Positions 1-11,442 of a DNA stretch of 64,000 nt are shown in pieces (the first letter of the stretch is position 1; the number at the start of each line of letters is the position of its first letter). Position numbers and translations under genes: made by a program. The DNA is from Lineus longissimus. Lineage: Eukaryota; Nemertea; Pilidiophora; Heteronemertea; Lineidae. The stretch is taken from positions 5,001-69,000 of the forward strand of contig NC_088326.1 of the NCBI RefSeq assembly GCF_910592395.1, in the 5' to 3' direction. Under the pieces are notes generated by a model that had not been told where the DNA came from, did not search any database, and saw only the letters and a program-made list of their open reading frames with translations.

Positions 1-3000
1 CCTAACCCTAACCCTAACCCTAACCCTAACCCTAACCCTAACCCTAACCCTAACCCTAACCCTAACCCTAACCCTAACCCTAACCCTAACCCTAACCCTA
101 ACCCTAACCCTAACCCTAACCCTAACCCTAACCCTAACCCTAACCCTAACCCTAACCCTAACCCTAACCCTAACCCTAACCCTAACCCTAACCCTAACCC
201 TAACCCTAACCCTAACCCTAACCCTAACCCTAACCCTAACCCTAACCCTAACCCTAACCCTAACCCTAACCCTAACCCTAACCCTAACCCTAACCCTAAC
301 CCTAACCCTAACCCTAACCCTAACCCTAACCCTAACCCTAACCCTAACCCTAACCCTAACCCTAACCCTAACCCTAACCCTAACCCTAACCCTAACCCTA
401 ACCCTAACCCTAACCCTAACCCTAACCCTAACCCTAACCCTAACCCTAACCCTAACCCTAACCCTAACCCTAACCCTAACCCTAACCCTAACCCTAACCC
501 TAACCCTAACCCTAACCCTAACCCTAACCCTAACCCTAACCCTAACCCTAACCCTAACCCTAACCCTAACCCTAACCCTAACCCTAACCCTAACCCTAAC
601 CCTAACCCTAACCCTAACCCTAACCCTAACCCTAACCCTAACCCTAACCCTAACCCTAACCCTAACCCTAACCCTAACCCTAACCCTAACCCTAACCCTA
701 ACCCTAACCCTAACCCTAACCCTAACCCTAACCCTAACCCTAACCCTAACCCTAACCCTAACCCTAACCCTAACCCTAACCCTAACCCTAACCCTAACCC
801 TAACCCTAACCCTAACCCTAACCCTAACCCTAACCCTAACCCTAACCCTAACCCTAACCCTAACCCTAACCCTAACCCTAACCCTAACCCTAACCCTAAC
901 CCTAACCCTAACCCTAACCCTAACCCTAACCCTAACCCTAACCCTAACCCTAACCCTAACCCTAACCCTAACCCTAACCCTAACCCTAACCCTAACCCTA
1001 ACCCTAACCCTAACCCTAACCCTAACCCTAACCCTAACCCTAACCCTAACCCTAACCCTAACCCTAACCCTAACCCTAACCCTAACCCTAACCCTAACCC
1101 TAACCCTAACCCTAACCCTAACCCTAACCCTAACCCTAACCCTAACCCTAACCCTAACCCTAACCCTAACCCTAACCCTAACCCTAACCCTAACCCTAAC
1201 CCTAACCCTAACCCTAACCCTAACCCTAACCCTAACCCTAACCCTAACCCTAACCCTAACCCTAACCCTAACCCTAACCCTAACCCTAACCCTAACCCTA
1301 ACCCTAACCCTAACCCTAACCCTAACCCTAACCCTAACCCTAACCCTAACCCTAACCCTAACCCTAACCCTAACCCTAACCCTAACCCTAACCCTAACCC
1401 TAACCCTAACCCTAACCCTAACCCTAACCCTAACCCTAACCCTAACCCTAACCCTAACCCTAACCCTAACCCTAACCCTAACCCTAACCCTAACCCTAAC
1501 CCTAACCCTAACCCTAACCCTAACCCTAACCCTAACCCTAACCCTAACCCTAACCCTAACCCTAACCCTAACCCTAACCCTAACCCTAACCCTAACCCTA
1601 ACCCTAACCCTAACCCTAACCCTAACCCTAACCCTAACCCTAACCCTAACCCTAACCCTAACCCTAACCCTAACCCTAACCCTAACCCTAACCCTAACCC
1701 TAACCCTAACCCTAACCCTAACCCTAACCCTAACCCTAACCCTAACCCTAACCCTAACCCTAACCCTAACCCTAACCCTAACCCTAACCCTAACCCTAAC
1801 CCTAACCCTAACCCTAACCCTAACCCTAACCCTAACCCTAACCCTAACCCTAACCCTAACCCTAACCCTAACCCTAACCCTAACCCTAACCCTAACCCTA
1901 ACCCTAACCCTAACCCTAACCCTAACCCTAACCCTAACCCTAACCCTAACCCTAACCCTAACCCTAACCCTAACCCTAACCCTAACCCTAACCCTAACCC
2001 TAACCCTAACCCTAACCCTAACCCTAACCCTAACCCTAACCCTAACCCTAACCCTAACCCTAACCCTAACCCTAACCCTAACCCTAACCCTAACCCTAAC
2101 CCTAACCCTAACCCTAACCCTAACCCTAACCCTAACCCTAACCCTAACCCTAACCCTAACCCTAACCCTAACCCTAACCCTAACCCTAACCCTAACCCTA
2201 ACCCTAACCCTAACCCTAACCCTAACCCTAACCCTAACCCTAACCCTAACCCTAACCCTAACCCTAACCCTAACCCTAACCCTAACCCTAACCCTAACCC
2301 TAACCCTAACCCTAACCCTAACCCTAACCCTAACCCTAACCCTAACCCTAACCCTAACCCTAACCCTAACCCTAACCCTAACCCTAACCCTAACCCTAAC
2401 CCTAACCCTAACCCTAACCCTAACCCTAACCCTAACCCTAACCCTAACCCTAACCCTAACCCTAACCCTAACCCTAACCCTAACCCTAACCCTAACCCTA
2501 ACCCTAACCCTAACCCTAACCCTAACCCTAACCCTAACCCTAACCCTAACCCTAACCCTAACCCTAACCCTAACCCTAACCCTAACCCTAACCCTAACCC
2601 TAACCCTAACCCTAACCCTAACCCTAACCCTAACCCTAACCCTAACCCTAACCCTAACCCTAACCCTAACCCTAACCCTAACCCTAACCCTAACCCTAAC
2701 CCTAACCCTAACCCTAACCCTAACCCTAACCCTAACCCTAACCCTAACCCTAACCCTAACCCTAACCCTAACCCTAACCCTAACCCTAACCCTAACCCTA
2801 ACCCTAACCCTAACCCTAACCCTAACCCTAACCCTAACCCTAACCCTAACCCTAACCCTAACCCTAACCCTAACCCTAACCCTAACCCTAACCCTAACCC
2901 TAACCCTAACCCTAACCCTAACCCTAACCCTAACCCTAACCCTAACCCTAACCCTAACCCTAACCCTAACCCTAACCCTAACCCTAACCCTAACCCTAAC

Positions 3001-3401
3001 CCTAACCCTAACCCTAACCCTAACCCTAACCCTAACCCTAACCCTAACCCTAACCCTAACCCTAACCCTAACCCTAACCCTAACCCTAACCCTAACCCTA
3101 ACCCTAACCCTAACCCTAACCCTAACCCTAACCCTAACCCTAACCCTAACCCTAACCCTAACCCTAACCCTAACCCTAACCCTAACCCTAACCCTAACCC
3201 TAACCCTAACCCTAACCCTAACCCTAACCCTAACCCTAACCCTAACCCTAACCCTAACCCTAACCCTAACCCTAACCCTAACCCTAACCCTAACCCTAAC
3301 CCTAACCCTAACCCTAACCCTAACCCTAACCCTAACCCTAACCCTAACCCTAACCCTAACCCTAACCCTAACCCTAACCCTAACCCTAACCCTAACCCTA
3401 A
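1..3401. repeat. Telomere, perfect CCCTAA array
   Basis: An uninterrupted run of about 567 CCCTAA hexamers starts at the first base. The C-rich strand reads 5'->3' from the end, as expected for the left end of a chromosome with TTAGGG telomeres. I see no variant unit before about 3402. This repeat is typical of most non-arthropod animals. The array may be longer in the cell, because the window begins inside it. Confidence 0.99.
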
Positions 3402-3829
3402 CCCCTAACCCCTAACCCCTAACCCCTAACCCTAACCCTAACCCTAACCCTAACCCTAACCCTAACCCTAACCCTAACCCTAACCCTAACCCTAACCCTA
3501 ACCCTAACCCTAACCCTAACCCTAACCCTAACCCTAACCCTAACCCTAACCCTAACCCTAACCCTAACCCTAACCCTAACCCTAACCCTAACCCTAACCC
3601 TAACCCTAACCCTAACCCTAACCCTAACCCTAACCCTAACCCTAACCCTAACCCTAACCCTAACCCCTAACCCTAACCCTAACCCTAACCCTAACCCTAA
3701 CCCTAACCCTAACCCTAACCCTAACCCTAACCCTAACCCTAACCCTAACCCAACCCCAACCCCAACCCCAACCCCAACCCCAACCCCAACCCCAACCCTA
3801 ACCCTAACCCTAACCCTAACCCTAACCCC
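3402..3829. repeat. Proximal telomere zone with variant units
   Basis: Four CCCCTAA heptamers (TTAGGGG on the other strand) lie together at 3402-3430, and one more is at about 3663-3668. A block of about eight CCCCAA hexamers (TTGGGG type) occupies about 3749-3796, and a few canonical CCCTAA units return before 3829. Clustering of like variants suggests local duplication of mutated units on the centromere side, as is known for degenerate proximal telomere repeats in other animals. Confidence 0.95.
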
Positions 3830-6098
3830 TAGGGTTAGTTGCCCTAGGGTTAGTTGGCCTAGGGTTAGTTGCCCTAGGGTTAGTTGCCCTAGGGTTAGTT
3901 GGCCTAGGGTTAGTTGGCCTAGGGTTAGTTGCCCTAGGGTTAGTTGCCCTAGGGTTAGTTGGCCTAGGGTTAGTTGCCCTAGGGTTAGTTGCCCTAGGGT
4001 TAGTTGCCCTAGGGTTAGTTGCCCTAGGGTTAGTTGGCCTAGGGTTAGTTGGCCTAGGGTTAGTTGCCCTAGGGTTAGTTGCCCTAGGGTTAGTTGGCCT
4101 AGGGTTAGTTGGCCTAGGGTTAGTTGGCCTAGGGTTAGTTGGCCTAGGGTTAGTTGGCCTAGGGTTAGTTGCCCTAGGGTTAGTTGGCCTAGGGTTAGTT
4201 GCCCTAGGGTTAGTTGGCCTAGGGTTAGTTGCCCTAGGGTTAGTTGCCCTAGGGTTAGTTGGCCTAGGGTTAGTTGGCCTAGGGTTAGTTGGCCTAGGGT
4301 TAGTTGGCCTAGGGTTAGTTGCCCTAGGGTTAGTTGGCCTAGGGTTAGTTGCCCTAGGGTTAGTTGCCCTAGGGTTAGTTGGCCTAGGGTTAGTTGGCCT
4401 AGGGTTAGTTGGCCTAGGGTTAGTTGGCCTAGGGTTAGTTGGCCTAGGGTAAGTTGCCCTAGGGTTAGTTGGCCTAGGGTTAGTTGCCCTAGGGTTAGTT
4501 GCCCTAGGGTTAGTTGGCCTAGGGTTAGTTGGCCTAGGGTTAGTTGGCCTAGGGTTAGTTGGCCTAGGGTTAGTTGCCCTAGGGTTAGTTGGCCTAGGGT
4601 TAGTTGCCCTAGGGTTAGTTGCCCTAGGGTTAGTTGCCCTAGGGTTAGTTGGCTAGTTGCCCTAGGGTTAGTTGGCCTAGGGTTAGTTGGCCTAGGGTTA
4701 GTTGCCCTAGGGTTAGTTGCCCTAGGGCTAGTTGCCCTAGGGTTAGTTGCCCTAGGGTTAGTTGCCCTAGGGTTAGTTGGCCTAGGGTTAGTTGCCCTAG
4801 GGTTATTTGCCCTAGGGTTAGTTGCCCTAGGGTTAGTTGCCCTAGGGTTAGTTGCCCTAGGGTTAGTTGCCCTAGGGTTAGTTGCCCTAGGGTTAGTTGG
4901 CCTAGGGTTAGTTGCCCTAGGGTTAGTTGCCCTAGGGTTAGTTGGCCTAGGGTTAGTTGCCCTAGGGTTAGTTGCGCTAGGGTTAGTTGCGCTAGGGTTA
5001 GTTGCCCTAGGGTTAGTTGGCCTAGGGTTAGTTGCCCTAGGGTTAGTTGGCCTAGGGTTAGTTTGCCTAGGGTTAGTTGCCCTAGGGTTAGTTGCCCTAG
5101 GGTTAGTTGGCCTAGGGTTAGTTGCCCTAGGGTTAGTTGGCCTAGGGTTAGTCGGCCTAGGGTTAGTCGCCCTAGGGTTAGTCGCCCTAGGGTTAGTCGC
5201 CCTAGGGTTAGTCGCCCTAGGGTTAGTCGGCCTAGCGTTAGTCGGCCTAGGGTTAGTCGCCCTAGGGTTAGTTGCCCTAGGGTTAGTTGCCCTAGGGTTA
5301 GTTGGCCTAGGGTTAGTTGGCCTAGGGTTAGTTGGCCTAGGGTTAGTTGGCCTAGGGTTAGTTGCCCTAGGGTTAGTTGGCCTAGGGTTAGTTGCCCTAG
5401 GGTTAGTTGCCCTAGGGTTAGCTGGCCTAGGGTTAGTTGCCCTAGGGTTAGTTGGTCTAGGGTTAGTTGCCCTAGGGTTAGTTGCCCTAGGGTTAGCTGG
5501 CCTAGGGTTAGTTGGCCTAGGGTTAGTTGCCCTAGGGTTAGTTGGTCTAGGGTTAGTTGCCCTAGGGTTAGTTGGCCTAGGGTTAGTTGCCCTAGGGTTA
5601 GTTGCCCTAGGGTTAGTTGCCCTAGGGTTAGTTGGCCTAGGGTTAGTTGGCCTAGGGTTAGTTGCCCTAGGGTTAGTTGGCCTAGGGTTAGTTGGCCTAG
5701 GGTTAGTTGGCCTAGGGTTAGTTGGCCTAGGGTTAGTTGGCCTAGGGTTAGTTGGCCTAGGGTTAGTTGGCCTAGGGTTAGTTGCCCTAGGGTAAGTTGG
5801 CCTAGGGTTAGTTGGCCTAGGGTTAGTTGGCCTAGGGTTAGTTGGCCTAGGGTTAGTTGCCCTAGGGTTAGTTGCCCTAGGGTTAGTTGGCCTAGGGTTA
5901 GTTGCCCTAGGGTTAGTTGGCCTAGGGTTAGTTGCCCTAGGGTAAGTTGGCCTAGGGTTAGTTGCCCTAGGGTTAGTTGCCCTAGGGTTAGTTGGCCTAG
6001 GGTTAGTTGGCCTAGGGTTAGTTGCCCTAGGGTTAGTTGCCCTAGGGTTAGTTGGCCTAGGGTTAGTTGGCCTAGGGTTAGTTGCCCTAGGGTTAGTT
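3830..6098. repeat. 15-bp subtelomeric satellite, inverted telomere-like core
   Basis: About 150 tandem copies of a 15-bp unit, TTGCCCTAGGGTTAG or TTGGCCTAGGGTTAG. Each unit holds the palindrome CCTAGG and the telomere-like octamer AGGGTTAG, which runs G-rich on the + strand, opposite to the adjoining telomere. The two unit types (GCC and GGC) are mixed irregularly. A phase break lies at about 4650. One block (about 5151-5265) carries GTC instead of GTT in eight or nine consecutive units, a sign of local homogenisation. Because 15 is a multiple of three, long stop-free frames cross the array on both strands; these are not genes. Confidence 0.97.
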
Positions 6099-6103
6099 GG
6101 TTA

Positions 6104-6290
6104 GTCGACGAAATACGAAGACGACGAAAGACGAAGACGACGAAAGACGGAGACGACGAAAGACGAAGACGACGAAATACGAAGACGACGAAAGACGAAG
6201 ACGAAAACGACGAAAGACGAAGACGAAGACGACGAAGACGACGAAAGATGAAGACGACAAAAGACGAAGACGACGACGAAAGAGGAAGTC
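6104..6290. repeat. GAC/GAA-rich purine tandem repeat
   Basis: Irregular short repeats built from GACGAA, GAAGAC and AAAGAC steps follow the 15-bp satellite directly. The + strand is purine-rich with regularly spaced C. No stop occurs in some frames, but the translation is pure low-complexity Lys/Arg/Asp/Thr, so I read it as satellite-type DNA. Confidence 0.85.
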
Positions 6291-6400
6291 GTTTCATCCT
6301 ATAAATGAAAGAAAACCTTTCGTTTCTTCCTAAAACGCAAAGAAAGGAAGTCGTTTCTTCCTATGAATGAAAGAAAGCATGTTTTTTCTTCCTCGAAAGC
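6286..6400. repeat. Direct duplication, about 60 bp
   Basis: Two diverged copies of a segment that begins GGAAGTCGTTTC and continues through CCTATRAATGAAAGAAA, at about 6286 and 6346. They separate the GAC/GAA block from the next telomere-like block. Confidence 0.7.
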
Positions 6401-6414
6401 AGAGAGAGACAGTA

Positions 6415-6541
6415 GTGGCCTTAGGGTTAGTGGCCTTAGGGTTAGTGGCTTTTGGTTTAGTGGCTTTGGGGTTTGTTGCCTTAGGGGTAGTGGCTTTAGG
6501 GTTAGTGGCCTTAGGGGTAGTGGCTTTAGGGTTAGTGGCCT
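6415..6541. repeat. Second telomere-like repeat block (TTAGGGTTAGTGGCC type)
   Basis: About eight imperfect 15-bp units with the core TTAGGGTTAGTGGC, for example TTAGGGTTAGTGGCC and TTTAGGGTTAGTGGC. The period and the AGGGTTAG core match the large satellite at 3830-6098 in the same orientation, so this is probably a diverged outlier of the same family. Confidence 0.85.
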
Positions 6542-6845
6542 TGAAGGGACGAAGGGGCGAAGGGGCGAAGTGTAGAAGGGGCGAAGCGGCGAAGGGGCGA
6601 AGGGGAAGGGACGAAAGACGAAGGGGTGAAGGGGCGAAGTGGCGAAGGGGCGAAAGGGCGACAGGACGACAGGACGACAGGACGAAAGACGAAGGGGCGA
6701 AGGGACAAAGGGGCGAAGGGAGAAGGGGCGAAGGGGCGAAGGAACGACGGAGCGAAGGGGTGAAGCGGCGAAGGGGCGAAAGGGCGAAAGGGCGAAAGGA
6801 CGACAGGACGAAAGATGAAGGGACGAAGGGGCGACGGAACAAAGG
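6541..6845. repeat. GAAGGGGC-type purine repeat
   Basis: A run of short units such as GAAGGGGC, GAAAGGGC and GACAGGAC. The + strand is strongly purine-rich. The GGGGCGAA core recurs in arrays at 17193-17400 and 49025-49112. Frames open on both strands reflect base composition, not coding. Confidence 0.85.
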
Positions 6846-6941
6846 GGCCAAGGTGGGTTGTTCTCTTCAAAGGCTGACATGCACTGGATGTGGAGCTCCC
6901 TTTTCAGGTTTTCTCAAAGACAGAAGGTTGTTCTCTCCAAA

Positions 6942-7480
6942 GGGTGAGATGTACTGGATGAGGAGCTAGCTATTCAAGGTGTCTCAAAGGGTGAGATGTA
7001 CTGGATGAGGAGCTAGCTATTCAAGGTGTCTCAAAGGGTGAGATGTACTGGATGAGGTGCTAGCTATTCAAGGTGTCTCAAAGGTTGAGATGTACTGGAT
7101 CAGGAGCTAGCTATTCAAGGTGTCTCAAAGGGTGAGATGTACTGGATCAGGAGCTAGCTATTCAAGGTGTCTCAAAGGTTGAGATGTACTGGATGAGGAG
7201 CTAGCTATTCAAGGTGTCTCAAAGGGTGAGATGTACTGGATGAGGAGCTAGCTATTCAAGGTGTCTCAAAGGGTGAGATGTACTGGATGAGGTGCTAGCT
7301 ATTCAAGGTGTCTCAAAGGTTGAGATGTACTGGATCAGGAGCTAGCTATTCAAGGTGTCTCAAAGGGTGAGATGTACTGGATCAGGAGCTAGCTATTCAT
7401 GGTGTCTCAAAGACAGTGGGTTGTTCTCTTCAAAGGGTGAGATGTACTGGATGAGGTGCTAGCTATTCAAGGTGTCTCAT
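6942..7480. repeat. 47-bp minisatellite with five-unit higher-order repeat
   Basis: About eleven units of 47 bp, each with GAGATGTACTGGAT and GAGCTAGCTATTCAAGG. Variant positions (GGTGAG or GTTGAG, GATGAGGAG, GATGAGGTG or GATCAGGAG) recur in the same order after five units, which gives a 235-bp higher-order repeat present twice. Copies of GGTTGTTCTCTTCAAAG or a near match flank the array at about 6854, 6928 and 7419, so the ancestral unit was probably longer. Confidence 0.93.
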
Positions 7481-7565
7481 TAAAATCGTATTGGGATTTT
7501 TGACCCGAGTGCAGAGGAGCCAGAATGATCTGAATATGTACCAGCTACTGCTCTTGCCATTCCAA

Positions 7566-7769
7566 CTGTACTTCAGTAGCTCAGTGGTCTTAGGCGATGA
7601 CTGCTGGCGCTGGTTGTTACTTTTGCGCTGGTTCGAATCCCACCGGTCCCCAACTTCGTGAAATTGGGCAACTTCAACGTGATAAGACTGCCTAAGGATT
7701 TTATTTTTGATTCCAAATCCCAGGGTCTTCAAGACATACTTCACGGGGTGTTTATAGGTAAGATATCTC
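7566..7769 (+). mobile_element. tRNA-derived SINE, copy 1
   Basis: The head carries RNA polymerase III promoter boxes: TAGCTCAGTGG (A box) and GGTTCGAATCC (B box). A shared body follows that includes AACTTCAACGTG and, near the 3' end, ATACTTCACGGGGTGTTTA. The same arrangement recurs at 55530-55813, with about 80 bp in the middle that are absent here. Copy 1 thus appears internally deleted. Lack of a paired acceptor stem and the long tail argue against a real tRNA gene. Confidence 0.8.
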
Positions 7770-8190
7770 AAAAAGCCATACCTTTAATAAAAACAAGACA
7801 AAACAGTTTTCCTCTGTCAAGTAATATTGTCTAAGACCTGTACTTTTATTCTAACATAAAAGTTTTTGATGAAGTGACACTGAAAGGTAGAAATGCCCCA
7901 AGGAACCAATCTGAAACTTCCGCCCCACCCGTGGGATTCGCTCTCGTCACGTCATGAGCACATTGAACTGCTGAACCGCAACAAAAGACAAGTGGCCTGC
8001 CGAAGATCAGCGATGGCCAAACGATTCCTTCTTTGTAGATTTGACAACCTTGGAAAGCACATCTACTTTTACACTAAGTTTTATACTTTCCAGCAAATGC
8101 AGTGAATATATCTGTACATGTGGAGTTTATCGATGAATTTCAACAAATCTAAATTTTAATTCATTGTACCGAGGTACTTTCTCAATCCCG
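7770..8190. other. Intergenic stretch, nothing recognised
   Basis: Unique-looking sequence of moderate AT content. An open frame of 70 codons at 7893-8105 has no recognisable domain and no splice context, and I take it as chance. Confidence 0.5.
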
Positions 8191-8197
8191 AACAAAA

Positions 8198-8293
8198 GTC
8201 CCAGGGAGCAAAACAAATTCGATTTGGAACGAAACGACTTCGATTTAGAGCGAAACGACTGGGGGCGAAATGGTCAGGGAGCGAAACGACCGG
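8198..8293. repeat. GCGAAACGAC-type short repeat
   Basis: Four to five diverged units of 15-20 bp with the core GCGAAACGAC or ACGAAACGAC, separated by GATTTRGA or GGGGG. The core resembles the GGGGCGAAATGG arrays elsewhere in the window and the GGGGACGAAATG ends of the element at 35624-36038. Confidence 0.7.
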
Positions 8294-9930
8294 ATACCCT
8301 TTGAACAAATCAAGAGACAGCAGCATCAGGTATTTTGTATAGGCGTCGCCACTTGTATTATCTCAATTGGTCTCCAAGAGTAGAAAGGAGGTTTTTGGTC
8401 ACTGGATTAAAACGCCGAAAATAAGGTAAGTACACTAATTACACCCGAATTGTTAATTTTACTATACTGATATTTGTTATAGTGACCGATCGAATGCGAA
8501 GGTTTTGAAATCACTGTTGTATATTTGTGAGAAATGGTCTTATTTTGACAGATTCGAGCCTAACACGTCCATCATGATCTCACTATCTGATGAGTTAGTA
8601 CGGGCTTTTACTGTGTATCCATAACTGCATGCTGGGACTAAGACAACGGCAATTTTCTTATTTTCAGTGATCGCCAATAGGTTTCATCTCTATTATCATT
8701 TTCCAGTTGGCTTATTGGGATTTATCTGTCTTGGCCGGGTATCCAACAAGTTTTCACAAGACAGTTTCTGTAGCCAAGCAGAAATCATTTCTTTTTCAGC
8801 AGGCTTGAGCAGAACATTATCATAAAAGAAAACTACATAGAAAGTATAGTGATATCATTCGCTGAACAGTCTTTGTTTAAACGATTAAACTGATGTAGAC
8901 ATTTATATATATACTTGTAAAATGCACTATACCCTTCCTTAAATGCCTGCATTAGGTTACATCTTGAAATGTAACTAAGAACACTACCCCACCATATTCA
9001 TGCGTCTTGTTAAACTTGATAACAACATCTGCCCTGACCATGGCACTCACTATCAATGTTTATTGGCTCCAGTGGTACAGAAGGCCTCCTTTTTTAGCCA
9101 TGGCCTTAGTGGACACCGCTGTTAGTAGAACACCCTCTCATAACCCTTTGTGTACTGACTGATTTAGTCTGTAATAGGCCATTTTCTGTTCAATTTGACC
9201 TCTGTGACCAGGTCACCCTTTAAAGGACTACATTTGCCAGTCCCAGTGGGGTCCTTTATAAAGCTGTTCTTCTATATCTACATGACATTGGAGACTAGTC
9301 AAGTTTTAAAGACACATCTTTAAAAATAGCAGACAGGTGAGGAAAAGCATGATATTCCCTTAATGTCGTTGAAGTCAATCTCTGAGGAAATTTTATGGTA
9401 CCGTCCCTCTCGATCCATGATTAACCATCATGGGTCTATCATTTAGTATTGATTATGAAGATAATATCAGCAGAGCGGGCAGGGTTAATCAATGTAATGT
9501 TTCTGCAGCTAAATTGTCATTTGTTTTGAATAATGTATGAGGCGTCCCGTAAGAGAACAGTGCAGTAGCGATAACACCATTGTACATTGTTTCTGTGGAT
9601 CGGATTTATTCATGCTGACTCAGCAATAATCCAATTTTCTCGGCATTGACGTCATGATTGGTATATATCTTCTGGATTGGCGACACTTGGTGCAATCGCG
9701 GTGGTTGCCAGAAAATGCATCCAAACGATTGTTTAGCGAGGCTTTGTCTCGGGCAAATATTGAATTAGAAGGCAACAAAAGAAAATCCCCTCCTGGTAGA
9801 CAGACCCAGAATGTTAAAGGAGCCTTTCGGCCTCCCTCAAAAAGTCCTGCCTTGTTCCTCTTATGAGTAAATGTTGCAGCTTAATGAGTTGGTTCTATTA
9901 TGACACAGTTCTCATCGAAGGATAGTGTTC
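8294..9930. other. Intergenic stretch, nothing recognised
   Basis: I see no convincing exon, RNA gene or tandem array. Short open frames (for example 9654-9866) show no domain signature. Confidence 0.5.
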
Positions 9931-10487
9931 ATCCGAGGCAAACTCATCCAAAACCCGACTGGTTGACTGTCCCAGACATGATTGCAGCTGGTATCCGAGG
10001 CAAACTCATCCAAAGCCCGACTGGTTGACTGTCCCAGACATGATTGCAGCTGGTATCCGAGGCAAACTCATCCAAAGCCCGACTGGTTGACTGTCCCAGA
10101 CATGATTGCAGCTGGTATCCGAGGCAAACTCATCCAAAGCCCGACTGGTTGACTGTCCCAGACATGATTGCAGCTGGTATCCGAGGCAAACTCATCCAAA
10201 GCCCGACTGGTTGACTGTCCCAGACATGATTGCAGCTGGTATCCGAGGCAAACTCATCCAAAGCCCGACTGGTTGACTGTCCCAGACATGATTGCAGCTG
10301 GTATCCGAGGCAAACTCATCCAAAGCCCGACTGGTTGACTGTCCCAGACATGATTGCAGCTGGTACCCGAGGCAAACTCATCCAAAGCCCGACTGGTTGA
10401 CTGTCCCAGACATGATTGCAGCTGGTATCCGAGGCAAACTCATCCAAAGCCCGACTGGTTGACTGTCCCAGACATGATTGCAGCTGG
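9931..10487. repeat. 62-bp minisatellite
   Basis: Nine almost identical copies of a 62-bp unit that contains ATCCGAGGCAAACTCATCC and GTCCCAGACATGATTGCAGC. The first unit differs by AAACCCG for AAGCCCG, one inner unit has GGTACCC for GGTATCC, and the last ends in GGTCTCC. The near identity suggests a recent expansion. Confidence 0.96.
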
Positions 10488-11442
10488 TCTCCATATTTGC
10501 ATTTGCCAGATATTTTAATGATCACATTTGGTTGATGACCAAGTCTGAGTTGCACAGCAGATACCTGTATAGCATGAGTTCAGATCAACATTGACAACAC
10601 AGGGACAGTGATGCTTCCAAAACACACAGGAAGTAATTCCTAAGTTATCTAAGCCATTGCTGTATTGAAGATAGGTTTTGACCATCTGACTGACATTATT
10701 TCAATCAGTGGCCGCCTCCACTCCACCTGTAACAGCCAAGTTGTCTGTTTACCACATGTCCAATCCGCACCTAATTCATCTTAAGCATTCATGTTTGGCC
10801 AAAGGAAGATTGGAGCTTCTCTTCCTTGCAATTAACAGTGGCTTCGTGGGTTTGTAATCAGAGGATTTCTAGCTGCATTCTAAGCCGCCTTTCTCATTTT
10901 CCGAGTTCGAAATCTGAGCTGATATAATCAAAGGAACATGTTAAAACTCTTAACATGTGGGTATCACTAGCCCGTGGCCTTCTTTCGCACACACCCCACT
11001 GTCGACTTCTGCATCAGTCACACGACCAGTTTTGTTGATTACTCGATGCGGAAATTAATTGCTGCATTCTGAGGAGTGGTTTAGTGCAGTCGTGAAGTTT
11101 GTCAGCAAAGCAGTCATGTCGCAGTTAACAATGCTAACGGTAACCTCGGTGACAGTAATGAAATGTTGTTGCCCCGGCCGTGAGGTTACGCTTTAAACCA
11201 CAATCCAGGGTGACAATGTAGGCACAGCCGGTGCATCCTTGCCATGATTAATTTTGTTGACGGTTTCTAAGGTGCCGCCTGAGGCAATCAGAAATGTGTC
11301 ATCGGTGCAAATGAAAATGCAATAATTGTGAGTTATTTGCCTTTTGAAAGGCGTGCACAGATTTTAGATTTATGTCATGTGCGTACATCGTGAGTTATTT
11401 ATCTAGGCAATAGCCAACATGAAGGTTATTTTCTAGCTAGCT
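10488..11442. other. Intergenic stretch, nothing recognised
   Basis: No tandem array, exon or RNA gene recognised. The stretch lies next to the truncated end of the LINE relic. Confidence 0.5.

Noticed and set aside
4645-6304. Long open frames of about 550 codons on both strands
   Set aside because: They arise from a 15-bp repeat without stops; the products are pure LTLGQ or PRVS-type pentapeptide repeats with no start or splice context.
6299-6969. Overlapping open frames of 112-200 codons on both strands
   Set aside because: Low-complexity purine repeat; products are Pro/Ser/Phe or Gly/Arg-rich by composition, and frames are open in several phases at once.
1-7480. CRISPR array
   Set aside because: Repeats are contiguous tandem units without unique spacers, in a eukaryotic chromosome end.
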